Origin: Arthrobacter sp. CAU 1506
GTDB taxonomy: Bacteria > Actinomycetota > Actinomycetes > Actinomycetales > Micrococcaceae
NCBI RefSeq assembly: GCF_005047635.1
Contig: NZ_SUKC01000011.1
Coordinates: forward strand, 1 to 64,000
Reading direction: 5' to 3'
Length of the DNA stretch: 64,000 nucleotides
This document shows, piece after piece, positions 35,085 through 44,022 of this stretch. The translations under genes were made by a program, and so were the position numbers. Position 1 is the stretch's first letter; every line of letters begins with the position of its first letter. The notes beneath the pieces were generated by a model, which saw only the letters and a program-made list of their open reading frames with translations, had not been told where the DNA came from and ran no database searches.

Positions 35085-35090
35085 TAATAC
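35085..35090 (+). promoter_or_regulatory. Putative -10 box (TAATAC) of the aminotransferase gene, leaderless spacing
   Basis: TAATAC ends eight bases before the ATG at 35099. A GGGAG lies only four bases before the ATG, too close for a normal ribosome binding site. Confidence 0.45.
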
Positions 35091-35098
35091 TGGGAGTC

Positions 35099-36340
35099 AT
35101 GAGCACAGCAATGAGGCAACTCGTCCACGGCCGCCGAGACGACGTTGCTGCCCCCTGGCAGCGGACCGCGGCAGGATCGAACCTCCTGGGCGACGACGGC
35201 GGGCTCGGCGTCACCATTTTCGAAGAGATGACCACGCTCGCGGCCCGGACGGGTGCGATCAACCTGGGACAAGGTTTCCCGGACGAGGACGGTCCGGCCG
35301 AAATTGCTGCTGCCGCGATGGACGCCATTCGCAACGGCGCCAACCAGTACGCGCCGGGCAAAGGGACGCTGACGCTGCGCACCGCCGTCGCGCATCATCA
35401 GGAACGGTTCTACGGCCTGACCCCCGACCCGGAAACCGACATCATCGTCACCACGGGAGCAACCGAAGCTCTGGCAGCCACCCTGCTGGCACTGACCGGA
35501 CCGGGCGACGAGGTGCTGACCTTCGAGCCCTTTTATGACTCCTACGGCGCGATCATCGGATTGAGCGGCGCCCGGCATACCACGTCGCCACTGCTGGCTC
35601 CGGACTTCCAGCCCGACCTCGACGCACTCGAAGCGGCCTTCTCCGCGCGCACCCGCATGGTGGTGGTCAACAACCCGCACAACCCCATGGGCAGCGTCTT
35701 TTCCCGTGATGCGTTGACCCGCATTGTGGAATTGGCACACCGCTACGACGCCCTGATCGTCACCGACGAGGTCTACGAACATCTCACCTTCGATGTCCCG
35801 CACATCCCGATGGCGACCTTGCCGGGCGCGGCCGAGCGGACACTCACCATTTCGTCGGCCGGCAAGACGTTCTCCTTCACCGGCTGGAAGGTCGGCTGGC
35901 TCTCCGGACCGGCGGACCTTGTCGCAGCGGTGCGGACGGTCAAGCAGTTCCTCACCTACAGTTCGGGCGCCCCGTTCCAGGACGCCGTGGCCCTGGGGCT
36001 CGGACTGCCCGACTCCTTCTACACCGGCATTGCCTCGGCCTTGAAGGCCAAACGAGATCTGCTGAGCAGCGGCCTGCGCCAAGCGGGCTTTGATGTCTTC
36101 ACGCCGCAGGGCACCTACTTTGTCAACGTGGACACGGCTCCGCTGGGCTTCGCCGACTCGCTGGACCTGGCCCGGCGGATGCCTGAACAGATCGGTGTTG
36201 CGGCCATCCCGGTGCCGGTCTTCTGCCATCCCGACGGCGCCCGGCGCACCCGCTCGCTGCTGCGGTTCGCTTTCTGCAAGAAGACCGAGGTCCTGAAGGA
36301 CGCCGCGCAGCGCCTCGCCTCCCTGCAGAAAGGTCTTTGA
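35099..36340 (+). CDS. Class I/II PLP-dependent aminotransferase
   Basis: The 413-residue enzyme belongs to the fold-type I aminotransferases, close to the methionine/kynurenine transaminase group (YbdL- or DapC-like). Family patterns are INLGQGFPDEDGP, NQYAPGKGTLTLR, TTGATEALAA, VVVNNPHNPMGSVF, DEVYEHLTF and the PLP-binding lysine in ISSAGKTFSFTGWKVGW. A mycobacterial relative acts as succinyldiaminopimelate transaminase, so lysine/peptidoglycan precursor synthesis is possible. The downstream methyltransferase-like gene starts three bases after its stop. Confidence 0.88.
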   Translation: MSTAMRQLVHGRRDDVAAPWQRTAAGSNLLGDDGGLGVTIFEEMTTLAARTGAINLGQGFPDEDGPAEIAAAAMDAIRNGANQYAPGKGTLTLRTAVAHHQERFYGLTPDPETDIIVTTGATEALAATLLALTGPGDEVLTFEPFYDSYGAIIGLSGARHTTSPLLAPDFQPDLDALEAAFSARTRMVVVNNPHNPMGSVFSRDALTRIVELAHRYDALIVTDEVYEHLTFDVPHIPMATLPGAAERTLTISSAGKTFSFTGWKVGWLSGPADLVAAVRTVKQFLTYSSGAPFQDAVALGLGLPDSFYTGIASALKAKRDLLSSGLRQAGFDVFTPQGTYFVNVDTAPLGFADSLDLARRMPEQIGVAAIPVPVFCHPDGARRTRSLLRFAFCKKTEVLKDAAQRLASLQKGL

Positions 36341-36343
36341 GCC

Positions 36344-37114
36344 GTGGCGGACCGTTACCTCGGCGGCAGCGGCCTGCACGCCAGCATCGAGAAGGACCAG
36401 CGCGTGCCGGGTTCTTATGTCCTGAGCATCGGCGGTGCGGAGCAATCGCACGTCAACCTGCGGCACCCCGACGACGTGTTTTACGAATACCTGCGCCGGA
36501 TTGCGAACGTCGTTGACCTGGCCGGGCCGCAGGGGTCCCCGCTGCGGTTCCTCCACCTGGGTGCCGGAGCCCTCACGCTGGCCCGGTACGTGCAGGCCAC
36601 CCGCCCCGGTTCGGACCAAGTGGCAGTGGAGTTGGAGCGGGAGTTATTGGACTTCGTCCTCGAGCACCTGCCCATGCCAGAGGGAACCGACCTCACAGTC
36701 CACTTTGGCGATGCGCGGCATGAAGTGGCGTTCGGCGATATTGAGGGAGCCTTCGACGTCATTGTGCTGGATGTTTTTGCCGGCGACGACGCCCCGGAAC
36801 ACCTCACCACCTCCGGCTTTTACGAGGAGTTGCTGGATGTGCTGGAGCCGGACGGTGTGCTGCTGGTCAACGTGGGCGACGATCCGCCGCTGGCGTTCGC
36901 CAAACGGCAGGCCAGGGAATTGGCCTCCGCCGCGGGGTCCGTTGCCGCCCTCGCCGAGACCGGCATGTTCACCGGCACCAGGGCCGGCAACATCGTGCTC
37001 GCCGCCCGCCGTGGCGACTGGCCATCCGAGTGGTCCGATGCGCTGCTGGCCGCCGGCCCGCACCCTGCGAGCGTGCTCACCGGCCCCGAGCTTGAGTCAT
37101 TCGCCGGGGGCTGA
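36344..37114 (+). CDS. Spermidine synthase-like protein
   Basis: The 256-residue protein has the Rossmann-type methyltransferase fold of spermidine synthases. The nucleotide-binding strand is FLHLGAGALTLARYV (about 65-79), followed by VAVELERELLDF and HFGDARHEV. The acid pair of the active site appears as VIVLDVFAGDDAPEHLTT. Such 'fused-less' spermidine synthase-like proteins are common in actinobacteria and often of unknown substrate. The start is a GTG three bases after the aminotransferase stop. Its last 18 bases overlap the end of the convergent rsmD. Confidence 0.8.
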   Translation: MADRYLGGSGLHASIEKDQRVPGSYVLSIGGAEQSHVNLRHPDDVFYEYLRRIANVVDLAGPQGSPLRFLHLGAGALTLARYVQATRPGSDQVAVELERELLDFVLEHLPMPEGTDLTVHFGDARHEVAFGDIEGAFDVIVLDVFAGDDAPEHLTTSGFYEELLDVLEPDGVLLVNVGDDPPLAFAKRQARELASAAGSVAALAETGMFTGTRAGNIVLAARRGDWPSEWSDALLAAGPHPASVLTGPELESFAGG

Positions 37115-37687
37115 TGGCTCCAGCAGAGGCTCGGCGAACCACAGTTGGGTCTCGCCGTACTTCTTGACCGCAAACCGCTCAAGCCCGTCCGGCCAAGCGG
37201 GTTCGGGAGAACGCGACGAGCGCTCGACGACGACGACGGCGCCGTCGGCAAGGAAGCCGGACAGAGCCCTGAGGACCTCGGTCAGCGCGTCCTCGCCCAA
37301 GGGATAGGGCGGATCCATCAGCACCAGGTCCCAATGGCGTCCCGCCGGCAGACCGTCCAGGAAACGTTCCGCCTTCATGCGGTGCACGGTGGCTGTCTTC
37401 CGGCCCAGCTTCTGATTGACCAGGTCGGCGTTGCGCCGGCACACTGCGGCTGCCTTGTCTGCGGATTCGACCAGATCGACTGCCGCGGCGCCCCGGCTGG
37501 CGGTTTCCACGCCCAGCGCCCCCGATCCGGCGAAGAGGTCCAGCACCCGTGCACCGGCCAGCACGTCGTAGGACTCCAGACGCGAAAACAACGCTTCCTT
37601 GACCCGGTCCGTCGTCGGCCGTGTGTTATCGCCCGGGACGCTCGCCAGGGTCAGTCCCCCGGCCACGCCGGCCACAATCCTGCTCAC
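37097..37687 (-). CDS. rsmD: 16S rRNA (guanine966-N2)-methyltransferase
   Basis: RsmD methylates G966 of 16S rRNA. The 196-residue protein has the substrate tail start MSRIVAGVAGG, RPTTDRVKEALFSRL, the SAM motif VLDLFAGSGALGVE and the catalytic LVLMDPPYPLG. The GTG start lies three bases after the recG stop, so the two are coupled. It ends inside the 3' end of the opposing spermidine-synthase-like gene (18-base overlap). Confidence 0.94.
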   Translation of the reverse strand: MSRIVAGVAGGLTLASVPGDNTRPTTDRVKEALFSRLESYDVLAGARVLDLFAGSGALGVETASRGAAAVDLVESADKAAAVCRRNADLVNQKLGRKTATVHRMKAERFLDGLPAGRHWDLVLMDPPYPLGEDALTEVLRALSGFLADGAVVVVERSSRSPEPAWPDGLERFAVKKYGETQLWFAEPLLEPSAPGE

Positions 37688-37690
37688 CGG

Positions 37691-39880
37691 CTAGCCCCGC
37701 TCAAGGAACGCCTCGCGCTCGGGGTTCAGGTACAGCTCGATGGCCTCTGCCAGCTCCGGGTACTGCGACAACGTCGCGTCATGCTGCAGGATCGCGGTGG
37801 CGTCTTCGCGGGCACGGGCGATGACCGCCTCGTCCTTAATCACCCGCAGAAGCTTCAAAGTCGATTTACCGCCCGATTGGGAGGCACCCAGGATGTCTCC
37901 TTCGCGGCGCAGCTGCAGGTCGGCCTGGGACAGCTCGAACCCGTCGGTGGTGGCGGCGACGGCCTGCAGACGCTCCCGGCTGGGGTGGCCCGGTTCCAGC
38001 TGCGTCACCAGCAGGCACGTACCGGGGAAACCGCCGCGGCCCACCCGGCCGCGGAGCTGGTGGAGCTGCGAAATGCCGAAACGGTCGGCATCCAGGATCA
38101 CCATCAAGGTGGCATTGTGCACGTCGACGCCGACTTCGATCACCGTGGTGGATACCAGGATGTCCAGCGTGCCGTCGTTAAACGCCGCCATGGCGGCAGC
38201 CTTCTGGTCGGGGTCCATCCGACCGTGCAGCATGCCGATCCGCACACCTGACAGGACCGGGAGGCCGCTGATGTGCTCGATGATTCCGGCGACCGAAGCC
38301 ATCGGCCGTTGCTGTTCCTGCTCCAGATCGTCCGGCGGATCGGCTTCCTCAAGTTCGTCGTCGCCGATCTTGGGGCAGACCACGTAGACCTGCCGGCCTG
38401 CATCCACCTCTTCGCGAGCGCGCTGCCAGATCCGGTCCTCCCACGCAGGGTGTTCCTGCAGCGCCACCATGTGGGTGCTGATCGGCGCCCGCCCGGCGGG
38501 CAGCTCGGTCAACACCGACGTCTCCAGGTCCCCGAAGACGGTCATGGCGACGGTCCGGGGAATGGGCGTAGCGGTCATGACCAGCAGGTGCGGCGGAGTG
38601 TCGGCACGGCTGCGCAATTTATCGCGCTGCTCCACGCCAAACCGGTGCTGCTCATCCACCACTACCAGCCCCAGGTCCAGGAACTGCACGGTGTCGGACA
38701 GCAGCGCATGGGTACCGACGACGATGCCCGCTTCTCCGCTGGCTACATCGAGCAGCGCTCTGCGCTTGGCCGTTCCGGTCATGGAACCGGTCAGCAGCAC
38801 TACCTTGGTGCCGTCGGCGTCGCCGCCGAGCATGCCGCCCTGGGCCAGCGGGCCAAGCGTCCGGCTGATCGACTCGAAGTGCTGGCTGGCCAAGACCTCG
38901 GTCGGCGCGAGCAGCGCGGCCTGGCCGCCGGAATCGACCACCTGAAGCATCGCCCGGAGGGCCACCAGGGTCTTGCCGGAACCCACTTCGCCCTGCAGCA
39001 AGCGGTTCATCGGCGCATGGCCAGCCAACTCCGCGGCGATCGTCTGGCCGACGTCGCTCTGCCCGTTGGTCAGGTCGAAGGGCAACCGGGCATCGAATTT
39101 GTCCGCGATCCCGCCGGGTCGGCCCGGGCGCGCGGTGGCCTGTTCAGCCGCCGCGATGGCCCGCTTCCGTCCCAGCGCCGCCTGCAACACCAACGCCTCC
39201 TGGTACCGGAAACGATCCCGGGCCGCGTTGGCGGCCTCCAGCGATGCCGGCCGGTGGATCTGCTCATAGGCCTCAGCCAGCGAGAGCAGGCCGTCGCGGA
39301 TCGCGATGTCCGGCGGAATCGGGTCTCCCACGCGACTCAGGTCCACGATGTCCAGCAAGGCGTCCACTGCGGCCTTGATCCGCCAGCTGCCGAGTTTCGC
39401 CGTGGCCGGGTACATGGGTACCGGGCGCATGGCCTCCTCGGCGTCGAAGTCGAAGGCGTCCTCAAGCAGTTGGTAGTCCGGGTTGGTCAGCGTGAGGCTG
39501 CCCCGGTAGGAGGTCACCTTGCCGGAAAACATGGCCAGGGTGCCCGGCTTCAGCTCGCGTTCGGCCTGGTAGCCGTTGAAAAAGGTGAGGCTGATGTCCG
39601 AGGAGTTGTCCGTCACCACGACTTCGGTCAGTGAGCCGCGGCGGGCACGCATCCGGCGCGACGTGCATTTCAGGACCCGGGCCACCAGGCTGGCGTCCTC
39701 GTCGCGAGGCAGCTCGGCGATCATGGTCAGCTCTCCACGCTTCAGGTACCGCCGCGGGAAGTAATTGAGCAGTTCCCCGGTGACGGTGATGCCCAGGTGC
39801 TTTTCCAGTGCCGTCGCCGAACGCTTGCCGAGCCGCCGCTCCAGCGGAACAGCCAGCTCATCGGGAAGGTCAGCCGCCAT
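37691..39880 (-). CDS. recG: ATP-dependent DNA helicase RecG
   Basis: RecG reverses stalled replication forks and branch-migrates Holliday junctions. The 729-residue protein has the N-terminal wedge (OB) domain. The helicase motifs follow: QGEVGSGKTLVAL (Walker A), LAPTEVLASQHF, VVVDEQHRFGVEQRD (DEQH box), VMTATPIPRT, STTVIEVGVDV and QLRGRVGRGG. Its start overlaps the DAK2 gene end by 11 bases, and rsmD follows three bases after its stop. This is the usual recG context in actinobacteria. Confidence 0.96.
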   Translation of the reverse strand: MAADLPDELAVPLERRLGKRSATALEKHLGITVTGELLNYFPRRYLKRGELTMIAELPRDEDASLVARVLKCTSRRMRARRGSLTEVVVTDNSSDISLTFFNGYQAERELKPGTLAMFSGKVTSYRGSLTLTNPDYQLLEDAFDFDAEEAMRPVPMYPATAKLGSWRIKAAVDALLDIVDLSRVGDPIPPDIAIRDGLLSLAEAYEQIHRPASLEAANAARDRFRYQEALVLQAALGRKRAIAAAEQATARPGRPGGIADKFDARLPFDLTNGQSDVGQTIAAELAGHAPMNRLLQGEVGSGKTLVALRAMLQVVDSGGQAALLAPTEVLASQHFESISRTLGPLAQGGMLGGDADGTKVVLLTGSMTGTAKRRALLDVASGEAGIVVGTHALLSDTVQFLDLGLVVVDEQHRFGVEQRDKLRSRADTPPHLLVMTATPIPRTVAMTVFGDLETSVLTELPAGRAPISTHMVALQEHPAWEDRIWQRAREEVDAGRQVYVVCPKIGDDELEEADPPDDLEQEQQRPMASVAGIIEHISGLPVLSGVRIGMLHGRMDPDQKAAAMAAFNDGTLDILVSTTVIEVGVDVHNATLMVILDADRFGISQLHQLRGRVGRGGFPGTCLLVTQLEPGHPSRERLQAVAATTDGFELSQADLQLRREGDILGASQSGGKSTLKLLRVIKDEAVIARAREDATAILQHDATLSQYPELAEAIELYLNPEREAFLERG

Positions 39881-40844
39881 GGCTGTGCTCCGGCGGACCC
39901 GCCAGCTCGGTCATGGTGACATTCATCGGCTCGCCCAGTTCGCGGATGAGTTCCAGCGCCGCATCGCCATCCGGCACGTGGGCGTGGACGCGCCAACGGT
40001 ACCCGTCTTCCACTTCGGTCACCGCACTCATGATCACCGAGTCGCCCAGCTCGTCGAGCTTGAGGCGCAGCGTCGCGGCATCCAAGGGGCTGAGGTTGAT
40101 CGTGCACATCACTTCGACGCCTTCGTCGATGTGGTCCAGATGCAAATGCGGATCCTGCACGTTGAATCCGTGCAGTCCGTCCAGCAATTCAGGCTGCAGC
40201 TCCTCACCCAGGGCACTGGCACGCAAGGTGTCCATGATCAGCAGGAAGCCCACCGCCCCGGCGTCGACAATATGGGCCGATTCAAGGGCTCCGAGCTGGG
40301 CTTCGGTCCTGACGACGGCGGCGACGGCCTCCTCTACAACTGCTTCCAGTGTTGCCGCCAGGCCGTGATTGCTGTCGTCGGCGTTCTGGCCGCCGTGCAC
40401 AGCCGTGGCCGTCCGCGACACCGCAGCGATGACGGAGAGCATGGTTCCTTCGACCGGCTCGCTCAACGCAGACCAGCAGCGGATCTCGGCACGCTGCAGG
40501 GCGGCGGCCAGCAGCGGTCCGGTCAACCGGGTAGTCCCACGCAGCGGTTCGGCCAGTGCCGCCAGGAAAACGGACAACAAGGTGCCCGAGTTTCCGCGTG
40601 CTTCCTCCATGGCGGCCTGGCCGGCACCGGCCAGGAGTTCGCCGACGTCGGACGTGGGGTTTTCGGAGGCAGATTTAGCCGCGGCCCGAATGGTCAGATA
40701 GAGGTTGGTCCCGGTGTCGCCGTCGGCCACGGGGAAGATGTTGATCGCGTTCAGGCGGTCGCTGTGGTTCCCGAGGACCACTTCGGCTTTGGACAGCCAG
40801 CGGCGCAGCGCTTCGGCATTGGCAGCAATCTTCGTCTGCAACAT
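39870..40844 (-). CDS. DAK2-domain protein (FakA-like N-terminal part)
   Basis: The 324-residue protein carries the DAK2 domain (dihydroxyacetone kinase L-type, ATP-binding): LNAINIFPVADGDTGTNLYLT (about 30-50), EARGNSGTLLS and HIVDAGAVGFLLIMD. It resembles the kinase part of FakA, which phosphorylates fatty acids bound to FakB, but it is shorter than full FakA (~550 residues). The gene upstream of recG in mycobacteria is of the same type. A FakB partner is not seen here, so the substrate is uncertain. Confidence 0.85.
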   Translation of the reverse strand: MLQTKIAANAEALRRWLSKAEVVLGNHSDRLNAINIFPVADGDTGTNLYLTIRAAAKSASENPTSDVGELLAGAGQAAMEEARGNSGTLLSVFLAALAEPLRGTTRLTGPLLAAALQRAEIRCWSALSEPVEGTMLSVIAAVSRTATAVHGGQNADDSNHGLAATLEAVVEEAVAAVVRTEAQLGALESAHIVDAGAVGFLLIMDTLRASALGEELQPELLDGLHGFNVQDPHLHLDHIDEGVEVMCTINLSPLDAATLRLKLDELGDSVIMSAVTEVEDGYRWRVHAHVPDGDAALELIRELGEPMNVTMTELAGPPEHSHGG

Positions 40845-40960
40845 GATCCCATCTGCATGCGCCGGCGATGCCCGCCAACGATCGTCCTCAGTTCTCCGGC
40901 GTTAACTGAGCCTACCGCAGCCGGCCCAGCCCGGCGGCAAGCCGCGGCGGCACTGTGGAC

Positions 40961-41995
40961 CTACTCGAGATCCGCGGTGCTCAGGTACTCGCCGAGGCTG
41001 TCGCTCTGCAGCGCGGATGCGATCTCAGCGATCGCCTCCTCGTCCGGCACCACGATCGACTGACCGTCCGCGGACGTGCCGGTGCCGAGCGTCGGCAAGG
41101 TAAACATCTGCACGTCGCTTGACCGCACGTCCCGAAGCGAGACGCCCAGGGAGCCTGCCTTCATCGCATCAAGTTCATTGTCGACGCTGAGGAACGGAGA
41201 GAATTCCGAGACAACCTCATTGATGCGCACCGGGTTGGTCAGCGTTTCCGCTGTCAGGAACTTGGACATCAGAGCCTTCACGAACAACTGCTGGTTGCGG
41301 ACTCTCGAATAGTCGCCGTCGCTGAAGGCCTTGCGTTCCCGCACGAAGGACAGCGCCGAATCTCCGCTCAGCGTCTGGGTACCGGCAGGGAAGAACTCAC
41401 CGGTGGAACCGTTCGCCGAGAAGGCCTCCGGATTATTGATCTCCACCCCGCCCAGGGCATCCGTGAGTTCCTTGAACCCGGAGAAGTCGATAATTGCCAC
41501 GTGGTCGACGCGGGTTTCGAACATGCCTTCAATGGTTTGCACCACCAGCGGCACGCCGCCGAACGCCATGGCAGCGTTGATTTTGTGTTCGCCTTGCCCC
41601 GGGATGTCCACCCAGGTATCACGCATGATCGACATGACGTAGACGTTCTCCCGGTTTTCCGGGACGTGCATCAGCATCATGGTGTCCGAACGGCTGCCAT
41701 CCGAGGTCTCGGTGAGGTTGCCCCCGGAGGTGTTGCGACTGTCCGAACCCATCAGCAGAATGTTGACGGATTTGTCGTTGGGGTCCTTCGCCATCCGGTC
41801 TGTCGGGAAGGCCGACTCAATCGTCTGCGACTTGCTGTTGAAGGAGTTGGCCAGGTTGAAGATGTAGCCACCTCCTACAATCGCGGCCACAACAACAATG
41901 CCCAACAGCGTGAAGAAGACCGTACGGATGGGGTCTTTCTTGCGCGGGCGGCGCTGCCGCCGGGGGCGGTACTCGTTGTCATGTTCAGCAGTCAA
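40961..41995 (-). CDS. LytR-CpsA-Psr family cell-wall ligase
   Basis: LCP proteins attach teichoic acids, arabinogalactan or other glycopolymers to peptidoglycan on the outer face of the membrane. The 344-residue protein has a basic cytoplasmic head, one membrane span at about residues 24-47 and the catalytic domain outside. Key marks are NILLMGSDSR, RSDTMMLMHV, MSIMRDTWVDIPGQGEHKINAA and the C-terminal RVRNQQLFVKAL, with the phosphate-binding Arg and Asp residues. The start is a TTG at 41995. It sits between the DAK2 gene and the divergent DUF3515 lipoprotein. Confidence 0.92.
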   Translation of the reverse strand: MTAEHDNEYRPRRQRRPRKKDPIRTVFFTLLGIVVVAAIVGGGYIFNLANSFNSKSQTIESAFPTDRMAKDPNDKSVNILLMGSDSRNTSGGNLTETSDGSRSDTMMLMHVPENRENVYVMSIMRDTWVDIPGQGEHKINAAMAFGGVPLVVQTIEGMFETRVDHVAIIDFSGFKELTDALGGVEINNPEAFSANGSTGEFFPAGTQTLSGDSALSFVRERKAFSDGDYSRVRNQQLFVKALMSKFLTAETLTNPVRINEVVSEFSPFLSVDNELDAMKAGSLGVSLRDVRSSDVQMFTLPTLGTGTSADGQSIVVPDEEAIAEIASALQSDSLGEYLSTADLE

Positions 41996-42076
41996 TGAGG
42001 TCTCTTCCTAGGGAGGGGCTACCAAATAGGATAAAGCCCGCGGCAGGCTTGCCCGTGCAGGATCCCCGTTGGGCGT

Positions 42077-42095
42077 GGCCGCCGTCACGGCGGCC
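42077..42095. other. Perfect palindrome between the LCP and DUF3515 genes
   Basis: GGCCGCCG and CGGCGGCC enclose three bases; flanking TTGGG and CCCAA extend the symmetry. It lies between two divergent starts, 24-36 bases before the DUF3515 -10 box, and could be an operator. Confidence 0.45.
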
Positions 42096-42118
42096 CAACC
42101 AGCGTGCAAGGACCGGGA

Positions 42119-42124
42119 TACGCT
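42119..42124 (+). promoter_or_regulatory. Putative -10 box (TACGCT) of the DUF3515 gene, leaderless spacing
   Basis: TACGCT ends six bases before the ATG at 42131. Confidence 0.45.
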
Positions 42125-42130
42125 AGCAGC

Positions 42131-42610
42131 ATGACCCGCGTTTTCCCCAATTGCCGCCGCTTGGCTGCCCTGATCTCGCTTGGACTATTGGGGAGCCTCA
42201 CGGCCTGTTCGCCGGTGGTCACTGTTGACGCGGCGCCGGATGCGGCCAATCCCGGCTGCGCTCCGATGATGGTGATCCTGCCCCAATACGTGGCCGACTT
42301 CCCCCGCCGCGAGACGAGCAGCCAGTCCACTGCTGCTTGGGGCGACCCGTCCCAGGTGATCCTGCGCTGCGGAGTTCAGGTGCCCGGCCCAACGACGGAT
42401 CAGTGTGTTTCCGTCAATGACGTGGATTGGGTACTGCGCGAGGGCGAGAACGGTTACTGGACTGCGACGACGTACGGGCGCACGCCGGCCACGGAACTGA
42501 TCTTTAAGCCCGACGACGTGGCGGAGAGTTCCGTACTGATGGATCTGTCTGCGGCGGCCTCGGAGATTCCGCAGGAACGCAAGTGCCTCAGCATCTCGGA
42601 CGTGCTGTAG
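42131..42610 (+). CDS. DUF3515-family lipoprotein
   Basis: The 159-residue protein has a lipoprotein signal peptide: basic start, hydrophobic core LAALISLGLLGSLTAC with the lipobox LTAC (Cys about residue 26). The mature part has the DUF3515 pattern: NPGCAPMMVILPQYVADFPRRE, ILRCGVQVPGPTTDQCVSVNDVDWVL and EGENGYWTATTYGRTPATELIF. In mycobacteria the orthologue also lies beside ddl and gpsA. Its function is unknown; it should be anchored outside the membrane. It converges on ddl across the repeat cluster at 42628-42867. Confidence 0.88.
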   Translation: MTRVFPNCRRLAALISLGLLGSLTACSPVVTVDAAPDAANPGCAPMMVILPQYVADFPRRETSSQSTAAWGDPSQVILRCGVQVPGPTTDQCVSVNDVDWVLREGENGYWTATTYGRTPATELIFKPDDVAESSVLMDLSAAASEIPQERKCLSISDVL

Positions 42611-42627
42611 GCGCTGAGGGTTTCCAC

Positions 42628-42867
42628 GGGTCACCACGCAGGCGCAAGCGCCTTTGGTCGACCGCCGAAGAGCATGCAAGTGCCTTTGGTCGACCACCGG
42701 TGCACTGTCGGTGGTCGACGGAGGCGCTCCAGCGCCGAGTAGAGACCTGGCGGCCGCCGGAGATTACAGGGCCTTAGTCTCCACGGGTCTCCGCGGGTCT
42801 CCACGCAGGCGCAAGCGCCTTTGGTCGACCACCGGAGAGCATACAAGCGCCTTTGGTCGACTGCCGG
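42628..42867. repeat. Intergenic cluster of five dispersed-repeat copies
   Basis: Between the converging DUF3515 and ddl genes lie copies in both directions. Inverted type-III copies occur at 42628-42666 and 42796-42835, partial copies at 42679-42700 and 42846-42867, and a forward type-II copy at 42709-42747. The core GGCGCAAGCGCC and the ends GGTCTCCACG and GGTCGACCACCGG recur. Nothing else is recognisable in the gap. Confidence 0.88.
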
Positions 42868-42870
42868 GGG

Positions 42871-44022
42871 CTAGCGGAGGCCGGTTTTGCGGTTAAGTGC
42901 CAGGTAGAGCAGTTCGTCGATCAGTTCGGTGTACGGCAGCCCGGACTTGGCCCACATCTGCGGGTACATGCTGATGGGCGTGAAGCCGGGCATGGTGTTG
43001 ATTTCGTTGATGATCAGTTCGCCGTCGGGTGTGTAGAAGAAGTCCACGCGAGAGAGGCCCTCTCCCCCGAGCGCGTCGAAGGCCAGGGCGGCGAGCTCGC
43101 GGACCTTTTCGGTGGCGTCTGCCGGCAGGTCCGCCGGGCAGCTCAGCGCGGCGGCCGCACCGTCGATGTATTTGGCTTCGAAGTCATAGAACTGGTGTTC
43201 CCCTGGCTGCACCGCGATTTCGCCGGGCAGGCTGGCGCGGGTGGGTTCGGTGCCGCGGCCCTGAAGCACGGCAACTTCGATTTCCCGGCCGCTGATGCCG
43301 GCCTCCACCACGATCTTGGGGTCGTGTTCGCGGGCTGCCTCGATGGCGGACCGCAGCCCCGCGGGTTCGGTCACACGGGTGATCCCCATCGAGGACCCGG
43401 CGCGGGCGGGCTTGACGAAGACCGGGAACTGAAGCGAAGCGGCCCGCTGGAGCGCGGCGTCAGCGTCCTGCTGCCATTGCCGGTCGGTGATGACCACATA
43501 GGGGCCCACGGTAAGGCCAGCCGATTCGAAGACCACCTTCATGAAGTGTTTGTCCATGCCCACCGCGGAGGCCAGCACGCCGGCGCCGACATAGCGGACG
43601 TCGGCCATCTCCAGCAGCCCCTGCAGGGTGCCATCTTCACCGAACGGTCCGTGCAGCAGCGGCAGCACCACATCCACGTTGCCGAGGCTCTGCGGTACCT
43701 GCGCGGCCGGTGCTACCACCAACTCCGGAGCGGTTTCGCGGCTGGTCAGCATGACCGGTTCGGCGGACGCGCTGATCTCCGGCATGGTTCCCGATGTCAG
43801 CGACCACTGGGCCGGATCTTCGGCGACCTGCACCCACTGGCCGTTGCGCGCAATACCGATGGGAACGACGTCGTACTTGTCCTTGTCGATGGCGCCCAGG
43901 ACACCGGCCGCGGTGACGCAGCTGACCGAATGCTCGCTGGAGCGTCCGCCGAAAAGTACCGCGACGCGGGGCTTGCGGGCGGCGGTGGGCGCCGGCACGG
44001 CCGGGCTTGATTCCTGGTTCAT
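42871..44022 (-). CDS. ddl: D-alanine-D-alanine ligase
   Basis: Ddl makes the D-Ala-D-Ala dipeptide of peptidoglycan. The 383-residue ATP-grasp enzyme has RVAVLFGGRSSEHSVSC at the start, LHGPFGEDGTLQG, the KPARAGSSMGITRV loop, and DFEAKYIDGAAAAL. It also has LSRVDFFYTPDGELIINEINTMPGFTPISMYPQMW, the metal-binding end. The start overlaps the gpsA stop by four bases (ATGA). It ends next to the repeat cluster. Confidence 0.96.
   Translation of the reverse strand: MNQESSPAVPAPTAARKPRVAVLFGGRSSEHSVSCVTAAGVLGAIDKDKYDVVPIGIARNGQWVQVAEDPAQWSLTSGTMPEISASAEPVMLTSRETAPELVVAPAAQVPQSLGNVDVVLPLLHGPFGEDGTLQGLLEMADVRYVGAGVLASAVGMDKHFMKVVFESAGLTVGPYVVITDRQWQQDADAALQRAASLQFPVFVKPARAGSSMGITRVTEPAGLRSAIEAAREHDPKIVVEAGISGREIEVAVLQGRGTEPTRASLPGEIAVQPGEHQFYDFEAKYIDGAAAALSCPADLPADATEKVRELAALAFDALGGEGLSRVDFFYTPDGELIINEINTMPGFTPISMYPQMWAKSGLPYTELIDELLYLALNRKTGLR

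Noticed and set aside
35078-36619. A 513-codon frame opposite the aminotransferase
   Set aside because: Its sequence is rich in Arg, Gln and Gly without any hydrophobic core; the aminotransferase on the plus strand has the PLP site.
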